From JAYZAP01 sp964645285 (lineage in GTDB: Bacteria > Pseudomonadota > Alphaproteobacteria > JAAXGF01), in assembly GCA_964645285.1 (NCBI GenBank), contig CAZYDR010000107.1:1-12360 (forward strand): a stretch of DNA of 12,360 nt, given 5' to 3'. This document shows, in pieces, positions 1 through 6,002 of the stretch (its first letter is position 1; each line of letters opens with the position of its first letter). The translations under genes and the position numbers were made by a program. The notes below the pieces were generated by a model. The model searched no databases and was not told the origin of the DNA. It saw only the letters and a program-made list of their open reading frames with translations.

Positions 1-13
1 CTATATGCTCCCT

Positions 14-53
14 AAAGAAAACAAGGACCTAGAGAATTATCTCTAAGTCCTTG
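14..53 (-). terminator. Rho-independent terminator of the tRNA-Lys gene
   Basis: On the minus strand, 6 nt beyond the encoded CCA of the tRNA, the arms at 22-35 and 40-53 pair over 14 positions, including one G-U, around a 4-nt loop (36-39). The stem is followed by a T tract (TTTTCTTT, 21 down to 14). Stem plus U-tract is the standard intrinsic terminator form. An A-run at 54-59 on the other flank means it could also stop plus-strand transcription entering from the right flank's opposite side. Confidence 0.88.
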
Positions 54-59
54 AAAAAA

Positions 60-135
60 TGGTAGGCACGACAGGAATCGAACCTGTGACCGCCTGATTA
101 AAAGTCAGATGCTCTACCGACTGAGCTACGTGCCC
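60..135 (-). tRNA. tRNA-Lys (anticodon UUU), CCA encoded
   Basis: The minus strand gives a complete 76-nt cloverleaf. The acceptor stem is GGGCACG against CGTGCCT with a terminal G-U. The D arm contains TAGCTCAGTCGGTAGAGCA, the anticodon loop is CTTTTAA with TTT as anticodon, and the T arm contains GGTTCGATTCC. The discriminator base is A and the 3' CCA is encoded (62-60). It decodes AAA and AAG lysine codons. It stands alone with its own promoter and terminator, so it is probably a monocistronic tRNA gene. Confidence 0.97.
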
Positions 136-148
136 CAAGGGTGGGCGC

Positions 149-177
149 ACCATATGGATGGACCCCCCGAGGGTCAA
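149..177 (-). promoter_or_regulatory. Sigma-70-type promoter of tRNA-Lys
   Basis: On the minus strand TTGACC (177-172) matches the -35 consensus at 5 of 6 positions. After a 17-bp spacer comes TATGGT (154-149), a 4 of 6 match to the -10. Transcription would start near 142, a few bases before the tRNA 5' end at 135. The stretch after the -10 is GC-rich (GCGCCCACCC), like the discriminator of stringently controlled stable-RNA promoters. The promoter was identified by eye from consensus and position. Confidence 0.6.
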
Positions 178-187
178 TAGGCCGTGA

Positions 188-799
188 TCAACCGCGCAGC
201 CTTCTGACACAACAGGACACACGCGACGCGGAATCGAGGTCGCTATCAGTTGCCACGAGGCGGTTTTCCGCGACCATGGAGCGGAGGTCCGCATCAACCC
301 AACTAGCCACCGTTTCAAAGCCGCGCTCCTCATAGCTCTCTCGCGCCTGCCCGCCCATGAAGACCATCACGGGCCGCATCGACGGGCTGGCCTTGGCGGT
401 TATGGCGTCAAATCCGGTCTCCGCCGCCCAGTCCAGCAGATGGTCGAGCAGTTGCAGGCCGATGCCGCGCCCCTGATAGCGGGCGTCGCGCGCGTCCGTA
501 TCGTCCACCTGCCCGACATGGAAACAATGGACCGCCAGGGTGTCATGAGGCAGGTCCGGCGCGTGGTCGCCGAAATCACCCCAGTAGGCCGGATCCCAGA
601 TGCTGTTCGGCGACCGCGCCGCGCGGTCGTAGCGGCGGAACTGAAGCTGGGCCGCATGTTGGCCGCCGTCAAAGGCGAGAACCGCGCAGGACCCCAGGTC
701 TTCGATTCGTTGGATCGCTTCGGCCCTTGATCCCTGGCAACCGATGGGCAATCGGTCGACATCCCCGACCCCCATCATGCGATACTTGATGTCCGCCAT
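188..799 (-). CDS. GNAT family N-acetyltransferase
   Basis: This is a 203-residue protein of the GCN5-related acetyltransferase fold, which moves an acetyl group from acetyl-CoA to an amine; the substrate is unknown. The acetyl-CoA-binding motif A is clear at residues 107-114 (RYQGRGIG, fitting Q-x-x-G-x-G), followed by an amphipathic helix (LQLLDHLLDWA). Near residues 155-162, SYEERGF resembles the conserved motif B tail seen in many GNATs. The start is ATG at 799, preceded on the minus strand by GAGGG at about 7 nt. The last 35 or so residues are polar and have no recognisable match. The gene is divergent from the SDR gene across a 119-bp gap and ends 10 bp before the tRNA promoter. Soluble and cytoplasmic, as no signal peptide or membrane segment is visible. 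Confidence 0.8.
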   Translation of the reverse strand: MADIKYRMMGVGDVDRLPIGCQGSRAEAIQRIEDLGSCAVLAFDGGQHAAQLQFRRYDRAARSPNSIWDPAYWGDFGDHAPDLPHDTLAVHCFHVGQVDDTDARDARYQGRGIGLQLLDHLLDWAAETGFDAITAKASPSMRPVMVFMGGQARESYEERGFETVASWVDADLRSMVAENRLVATDSDLDSASRVSCCVRRLRG

Positions 800-918
800 G
801 GTGCCCTCGCCCAGTCAATGGATAAACCCGATTCATAAATCTATCACCATGGGCATTTCATGTACGGTTCGCGGTGCGCGCCCGCGTTTCAGGTTCACCC
901 CCGTGAAGGAAGTCACGA

Positions 919-1701
919 ATGTCATCGATGAACATCAGCCAGCTTTTCGGAATCTCAGGAAAAACCGCCATTGTCACGGGCGGTTCACGGGGGATCGGCT
1001 ACATGATCGCCCAGGGTTATGTGGAGAACGGCGTCAAGGTCTACATCACCGCCCGCAAGGCCGACGACTGCGAACGGGCGGCGGCGCAACTGTCGGAGCA
1101 GGGAGAATGCACCTCGATCCCGGTGGACCTTTCCACAACCGAGGGCCGCGCGGCGTTTGTCGGCGAGATCAGGGAGCGGGAAAGCTCTCTGGACATCCTC
1201 GTCAACAATGCCGGCGCCGCCTGGGGCGCGGCTTTCGAGGACTACCCCGAAAGCGGTTACAACAAGCAATTCGACACTAACGTGAAGGCCCCGTTCATGT
1301 TGACCCGCGATCTATTGCCGCTGTTGAAGGCCGCGGGTTCCAGCGCCGACCCGGCGCGCGTGATCAACATCGGCTCGATCGACGATCTCCGGATTCCCGA
1401 CGCCGAAAATTACGCTTACGGCCCGACAAAAGCCGCGGTTCATCACATGACGCGCGTGCTGGCCGTACGCCTCGCGTCGGATCAGGTCACCGTGAACGCC
1501 ATCGCGCCGGGACCCTTCGAAAGCAAGATGATGGCCTTTACCCTGGGCCAGAAGCGCGATCAGATCGAGGAAGAATGTCCCCTGAAGCGCATCGGCAAGC
1601 CGACGGACATAGCCGGTATAGCGATTTATCTGGCCTCGCCGGCGGCGAGTTATGTCACCAGTACGGTGACGGCGGTGGATGGCGGCATCTGCATCGCCTA
1701 G
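919..1701 (+). CDS. RhlG-like short-chain dehydrogenase/reductase (SDR)
   Basis: This 260-residue classical SDR is an NAD(P)H-dependent oxidoreductase with a Rossmann fold. The cofactor motif TGGSRGIG is at residues 20-27 and NNAG at 96-99. The catalytic set is complete: Asn121, Ser153, Tyr167 and Lys171 (YGPTK). Arg46 after strand 2 suggests preference for NADPH. The stretches DILVNNAGAAWGAAFEDYP and RVINIGS resemble Pseudomonas RhlG, annotated as a 3-oxoacyl-ACP reductase, so a 3-oxoacyl or related ketone substrate is likely but not proven. The start ATG at 919 follows AAGGAAG (906-912) by 6 nt; a second ATG at 928 has no better spacing. The stop codon overlaps the stop of the convergent flavoprotein gene. 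Confidence 0.9.
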   Translation: MSSMNISQLFGISGKTAIVTGGSRGIGYMIAQGYVENGVKVYITARKADDCERAAAQLSEQGECTSIPVDLSTTEGRAAFVGEIRERESSLDILVNNAGAAWGAAFEDYPESGYNKQFDTNVKAPFMLTRDLLPLLKAAGSSADPARVINIGSIDDLRIPDAENYAYGPTKAAVHHMTRVLAVRLASDQVTVNAIAPGPFESKMMAFTLGQKRDQIEEECPLKRIGKPTDIAGIAIYLASPAASYVTSTVTAVDGGICIA

Positions 1702-3287
1702 CCCAAGTCCTTCAGCACTCGCCGCGCCGCGTTGTGGCCAGGCGCGCCGCTGACTCCGCCGCCGGGATGGGCGCCGGCGCCGCAGAGATAGAGCCCGTCG
1801 ATGGGCGTATGGTAGGCAGCGGCGCGCGGATGCGGGCGCATGCTGAACATCTGATCGAGACTCAGTTTGCCGTGGTAGACATCGCCGCCGGTCAGGCCGA
1901 AGGCGCGCTCGAGGTCGAGCGGACTATAGATATTTCGCCCGACAATGAGGTCTTTGATGTTGGGAATGAACAGCGCCATGCGCTCGATGATAGCGTCGGC
2001 CACCGGCTCGCGCAGATCATCCCACGAACGGCCGTCGGACAGTTCATAGGGGAAGTGCTGGCACAGCAGGGTCATGACGTGGCAACCGGGCGGCGCCAGA
2101 CTGTCGTCCAGAGCCGACGGGATCAGCGCATCGATGATCGGTTTTTCAGGAATTTTACCGGCCCTGGCAATGGCGTGCAGTTGTTGAACGTCGCGCCACG
2201 GCGGCATCATGTTGATGAAGGCTTCGTGCTCGGGACCAACACCGTTACTGGGCAGGGCGGCGAACTCCGGCAGGCCGGACAGCGCCAGGGTCATGCGGAA
2301 GCTGGCGGATTCCATCTTGTAGGCGGCGATGTCAGCGGCGAAGTCCGCGTCCAGGTTGTCTGCTCCGACCAGGCCCAGGAAGGTACGGAGCGGGTCCGTA
2401 TTGGCCAGAACAACGCGGGCGCTGATTTCGCTACCGTCCGCGAGCCTCACGCCCACGGCCCTGCCCTCGTCCAGCAGAACTCGTTCGACCGGTGAGCTGA
2501 CGCGGATTTCGGCGCCATGCTCCCGGGCCGAGGACGCCATGGCCTGTGTAATGGCGCCCATGCCGCCCCGGGCATAGGCCCAGGCGCCGCGCTCGCCGTC
2601 GACCTCACCGATACTGAGATGTAGGGTATTGATGGCCGAGCCCGGCATTTCCAGATCAAGAAAGCTGCCGGCGGTGACCGACGAGACGATCTTGTTGCGA
2701 ATGGCGTCGCTGTCGAACCAGCGCTCGACAATATCGCCGGCCCCGGTGGTGAACAGTTGCATGACGCGGTGGCGATCGTCGTCGCCGAGTTTGCGGAAGG
2801 CGTTGCCGAAGCGCAGCACCTCGAGCAAATCGCCCATGCCACCGCCCGATAGCTTGGGCGGCTCGCGCAGCATGGCGTCGCGCAACACGTCGCTGGCCGC
2901 GCTCAACATGTCCGAGAACCGCTGCAAGGCGTCGTAGTCACGGTTGGAAAACTTGCCGATCTCGGCCCGATCGTGATCGTCATCGCCAGTCAGCAGCATG
3001 TAGCGGCCGTCGAGCATGGGCATGAAAGCATTGGACAGCGGTATGGTCGCGAAGCCGTGGCGCGCCAGTTCCAGGTCTTCGACGACCTGGGGATGGAGCA
3101 GGCTGACCACATAGGATGCGGTCGAGCAGCGGTAGCCCGGTGCGATCTCTTCGGTCACCGCGGCGCCACCGACCATCTCACGGGCTTCAAGCACAAGGGG
3201 CTTGAGGCCGCCCCTTGCAAGGTAGGCCGCGGCGGTCAGGCCGTTATGGCCGCCGCCGATGACAATGGCGTCGTAGTCCGTGGTCAT
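1698..3287 (-). CDS. PYROXD2 / phytoene-desaturase-like FAD-dependent oxidoreductase
   Basis: This is a 529-residue flavoprotein of the amine oxidase/CrtI superfamily, closest by eye to PYROXD2-type proteins, whose substrate is unknown. The N-terminus carries the dinucleotide-binding motif IGGGHNG (residues 10-16), then EAREMVGGAA around 36-45, typical of FAD proteins of this group. The C-terminus has GLYLCGAGAHPGGGVSGAPG, the closing FAD-contact segment of the family. I chose ATG at 3287, giving MTTDYDAIVIGGG and lying 14 nt after the tgt stop. A TTG at 3305 in the same frame would add six residues and overlap tgt; neither start has a clear Shine-Dalgarno. No neighbouring carotenoid genes are present, so a carotenoid role is not supported. 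Last gene of the gyrA-led string. Confidence 0.88.
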   Translation of the reverse strand: MTTDYDAIVIGGGHNGLTAAAYLARGGLKPLVLEAREMVGGAAVTEEIAPGYRCSTASYVVSLLHPQVVEDLELARHGFATIPLSNAFMPMLDGRYMLLTGDDDHDRAEIGKFSNRDYDALQRFSDMLSAASDVLRDAMLREPPKLSGGGMGDLLEVLRFGNAFRKLGDDDRHRVMQLFTTGAGDIVERWFDSDAIRNKIVSSVTAGSFLDLEMPGSAINTLHLSIGEVDGERGAWAYARGGMGAITQAMASSAREHGAEIRVSSPVERVLLDEGRAVGVRLADGSEISARVVLANTDPLRTFLGLVGADNLDADFAADIAAYKMESASFRMTLALSGLPEFAALPSNGVGPEHEAFINMMPPWRDVQQLHAIARAGKIPEKPIIDALIPSALDDSLAPPGCHVMTLLCQHFPYELSDGRSWDDLREPVADAIIERMALFIPNIKDLIVGRNIYSPLDLERAFGLTGGDVYHGKLSLDQMFSMRPHPRAAAYHTPIDGLYLCGAGAHPGGGVSGAPGHNAARRVLKDLG

Positions 3288-3301
3288 GGAGCAACTATAG
3301 C

Positions 3302-4432
3302 TCAAAGCGCGTCGATGTCGCCCTGTGCCTGTTGTGCCGCGAAAACGGCGGCAAAAGCCGCGAAGCGACCGGCCGCGATAGCCTCGCGCATGGCCGCCAT
3401 GAGAGATTGGTAGTAATAGATGTTGTGCCAGGTCAGCAGCATGGCGCCGAGAATTTCGTCGGCCTTGACCAAATGGTGGAGATAGGCCCGGCCATAATTA
3501 GCGCAGGTCGGGCAACCGCAGTCGTCGTCGAGGGGCCGGGTGTCTTCGCCATGACGCGCATTGCGCAGGTTGACCGCGCCCCGGCTGGTGAAAGCCTGGG
3601 CGGTGCGGCCCGACCGGGTCGGCAGCACGCAGTCGAACATGTCCACCCCACGGCCCACCGCGCCGACCAGGTCGTCGGGCTTGCCGACACCCATGAGGTA
3701 GCGCGGTCGGTCGTCGGGTAGATGAGGAACGGTGGCCGAGACCATCCGAAACATAAGTTCCTGGTCCTCGCCAACCGCCAGCCCGCCGATGGCATAGCCA
3801 TGGAAGCCGATATTCACCAGCCCCTTGGCCGATGCGGAGCGCAGGTCAGAAAACACGCCGCCCTGGACGATGCCGAACAGGCCGTGGCCCGGGCGTTCGA
3901 CGAACGCCGCTTTCGAGTGCTCGGCCCAGCTCATGGAAAGCGCTAGGGATGCGGCGACCTCGGCCTCGGTGGCGGGATAGCGCAGGCATTCATCAAGGAC
4001 CATGGTGATGGTGGCGCCAAGCTGATGCTGGATCTGCACCGACCGTTCCGGCGTCAGATTATGGCGGCTGCCGTCGACGTGGGACTGGAAGGCGATACCG
4101 TCGTTGGTGATCTGGCGCAGCTTGGCCAGGGACATGACCTGGAAGCCGCCGGAGTCCGTCAGCAACGGCCCCGGCCAGTTCATGAACGCGCGCACGCCGC
4201 CAAGACGCTCGATACGATCAGCGCCGGGGCGCAGCATCAGGTGATAGGTATTGGCCAGCACGATATCGCTTCCCGTGGACGCCACTGCCTCCGGTGTCAT
4301 GGCCTTGACCGTCGCCGCCGTGCCGACCGGCATGAACGCCGGCGTGCGGATCGGCCCATGGGCGGTCTCGATACGTCCAACCCGGGCGGCGCCGTCCGTG
4401 CCATGGACGGTGAACGACCACGGTGTTGTCAT
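3302..4432 (-). CDS. tgt: Queuine tRNA-ribosyltransferase (TGT)
   Basis: TGT exchanges guanine at position 34 of tRNAs with GUN anticodons (Asp, Asn, His, Tyr) for preQ1, the first tRNA-bound step of queuosine synthesis in bacteria. The 376 residues match the full family length. Asp93 in LTDSGGFQ is the general base, and Asp267 in VDMFDCVLPTRSGR is the covalent nucleophile by analogy with the characterised Zymomonas enzyme. The zinc site is complete: Cys305, Cys307, Cys310 and His336, with the same internal spacing as in that enzyme. VQGG at 189-192 is the base-binding loop. The ATG start overlaps the queA stop by 4 nt (ATGA), which suggests translational coupling with the next enzyme of the same pathway. 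Confidence 0.98.
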   Translation of the reverse strand: MTTPWSFTVHGTDGAARVGRIETAHGPIRTPAFMPVGTAATVKAMTPEAVASTGSDIVLANTYHLMLRPGADRIERLGGVRAFMNWPGPLLTDSGGFQVMSLAKLRQITNDGIAFQSHVDGSRHNLTPERSVQIQHQLGATITMVLDECLRYPATEAEVAASLALSMSWAEHSKAAFVERPGHGLFGIVQGGVFSDLRSASAKGLVNIGFHGYAIGGLAVGEDQELMFRMVSATVPHLPDDRPRYLMGVGKPDDLVGAVGRGVDMFDCVLPTRSGRTAQAFTSRGAVNLRNARHGEDTRPLDDDCGCPTCANYGRAYLHHLVKADEILGAMLLTWHNIYYYQSLMAAMREAIAAGRFAAFAAVFAAQQAQGDIDAL

Positions 4433-5463
4433 GACGCCGCCCGATGAATCAAACAGGCATCGCCATAGGAATAAAATCGGTAGCCGGCGGCTTTGGCATG
4501 GTCATAGGCGGCATGCATGGTCTCGAGGCCGGCGAAGGCCGAGACCAGCATGAACAGGGTCGAGCGCGACAGATGAAAGTTGGTGATCATGATATCGGCC
4601 ACCTTGAACCGATAACCGGGCGTAATGAACAATTTTGTCTCATCATGGAACGGCCGGACCCTGCCACTGTCGTCGGCGGCGCTCTCCAGCAATCTCAGGC
4701 TGGTGGTGCCCACGGCGACCACTCGGCCACCCGCCGCCCGAGCCTGATTGATGGCCTCGGCGGTGGCGTCGTCGATCTGGCCGAACTCGCTGTGCATGTG
4801 ATGATCGTCGGTATTGTCCGCCTTGACCGGCAGGAAGGTCCCGGCGCCCACATGCAAAGTGACGTGAGCGGATGCAATGCCACGCTCGGCAAGGGTCGTA
4901 AGAAGGTCGGGCGTAAAGTGGAGCCCGGCGGTGGGCGCCGCCACGGCGCCGTCGTGGCGCGCATAGATTGTCTGGTAATCGTGGCCATCGCGGGCGTCGG
5001 CGCCATGGGACCGGGGAATATACGGCGGCAATGGCGATACCCCGTGGCGTTCCAGGCCAGCGCGAAACGCCACGCCCTGTTGCTCAAAGCGCAGGCGAAC
5101 CTCGCCGCCCTCGCCGCGGGCCACAACCTCGGCGCTGAGGCCATCGCCGAAAACAACGTGATTGCCGGGACGAAACTTCTTGGCCGGCCGGGCGAACACG
5201 TCCCAGCAGTCGGCGTCCTGTTTATGCAGGGTGACTTCGACCCTGGCATCGCCTCGGTGGCCAGTGAGCCGCGCCGGGATCACGCGAGTGTCGTTGAACA
5301 CCAGAATATCGCCGGGCGTCAATCGCCCTGGCAGATCGCGGAAATGGCGATCCTCCAACCCGCCGGCGTCGATCTCCAGCAGCCGCGACGAATCCCGTGG
5401 CTCCGCCGGACGCTCGGCAATGAGCTCCCGTGGCAGGTCAAAATCAAAAGCGTCAACCTTCAT
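4429..5463 (-). CDS. queA: S-adenosylmethionine:tRNA ribosyltransferase-isomerase
   Basis: QueA transfers and rearranges the ribosyl part of SAM onto preQ1 already placed in tRNA by TGT, making epoxyqueuosine. The 344 residues are close to the family norm. Family landmarks occur in order: the N-terminal FDFDLPRELIAERP, then DILVFNDTRVIPARL, then AAPTAGLHFT, then HVGAGTFLPVK, then VGTTSLRLLE, and near the C-terminus FKVADIMITNFHLSRSTLFMLV. The ATG at 5463 gives the expected MKVDAFDFDL start, although no strong Shine-Dalgarno is visible in the 20-nt gap after coaD, so reinitiation from coaD is plausible. It sits directly before tgt and overlaps it, a pairing that fits their consecutive steps. 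Confidence 0.98.
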   Translation of the reverse strand: MKVDAFDFDLPRELIAERPAEPRDSSRLLEIDAGGLEDRHFRDLPGRLTPGDILVFNDTRVIPARLTGHRGDARVEVTLHKQDADCWDVFARPAKKFRPGNHVVFGDGLSAEVVARGEGGEVRLRFEQQGVAFRAGLERHGVSPLPPYIPRSHGADARDGHDYQTIYARHDGAVAAPTAGLHFTPDLLTTLAERGIASAHVTLHVGAGTFLPVKADNTDDHHMHSEFGQIDDATAEAINQARAAGGRVVAVGTTSLRLLESAADDSGRVRPFHDETKLFITPGYRFKVADIMITNFHLSRSTLFMLVSAFAGLETMHAAYDHAKAAGYRFYSYGDACLIHRAAS

Positions 5464-5483
5464 AGATGACGAAAGCCCCGAGG

Positions 5484-6002
5484 CTAATGGCCGGCGGCTT
5501 TCTCGGCGGCGATAGCCTTATGAAGGTGCTCGCGCACGCTCGGCGACACAAAGCTGGAGATGTCGCCGCCAAGGCGGGCGATTTCCTTGACCAGCCGCGA
5601 GGCGATGAACTGGTGACGCTCGGAGGCCATGAGAAACACGGTCTGGATTTCCGAGTTAAGCCGCGCGTTCATGCCGGTCATCTGAAACTCATAGTCAAAG
5701 TCGGTGACCGCGCGCAGACCACGGATAATCATGGCGGCGCCGGCCTGCTCGGCGAAGCCGGTCAGCAGGCCCTCGAAGGGCTGGACCTCGAGGGTGCAAG
5801 TGACTGGTTCCAGGGCCGTGACCTCTTCCCGGACTATAGCTATACGCTCGTCGAAGTCGAACATGGGACCTTTGCCGATGTTTACAGCGACGGCAATTAT
5901 CAGATGATCGACCAGTTTTTGGGCGCGCCGAATGATATCCAGATGGCCGTTCGTTACCGGGTCGAAGGTACCCGGATAGACACCAATCCGTCGCTCACCC
6001 AT
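5484..6002 (-). CDS. coaD: Phosphopantetheine adenylyltransferase
   Basis: CoaD joins 4'-phosphopantetheine and ATP to give dephospho-CoA, the penultimate step of coenzyme A synthesis. The 172-residue protein has the nucleotidyltransferase signature GVYPGTFDPVTNGH with TNGH at 17-20, the central segment MIIRGLRAVTDFDYEFQM, and the C-terminal SSFVSPSVREH typical of bacterial CoaD. The frame stays open for 37 more codons upstream inside gyrA, but homology begins at MGERRIGVYPG, and ATG at 6002 is preceded by GGAGAG at about 5 nt. It therefore overlaps the end of gyrA by 8 nt. This overlap and the 20-nt gap to queA support one transcript. Confidence 0.97.
   Translation of the reverse strand: MGERRIGVYPGTFDPVTNGHLDIIRRAQKLVDHLIIAVAVNIGKGPMFDFDERIAIVREEVTALEPVTCTLEVQPFEGLLTGFAEQAGAAMIIRGLRAVTDFDYEFQMTGMNARLNSEIQTVFLMASERHQFIASRLVKEIARLGGDISSFVSPSVREHLHKAIAAEKAAGH

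Noticed and set aside
161..175. GACCC/GGGTC hairpin just after the GNAT stop as a terminator
   Set aside because: Only 5 bp, no T-run on the minus strand, and it overlaps the -35 of the better supported tRNA promoter.
1575..2495. Plus-strand open frame of 306 codons
   Set aside because: It overlaps the end of the SDR gene and is antisense to the flavoprotein gene, without family similarity or ribosome binding site.
4444..5469. Plus-strand open frame of 341 codons
   Set aside because: It mirrors queA almost end to end and has no recognisable domain; queA is certain by homology.
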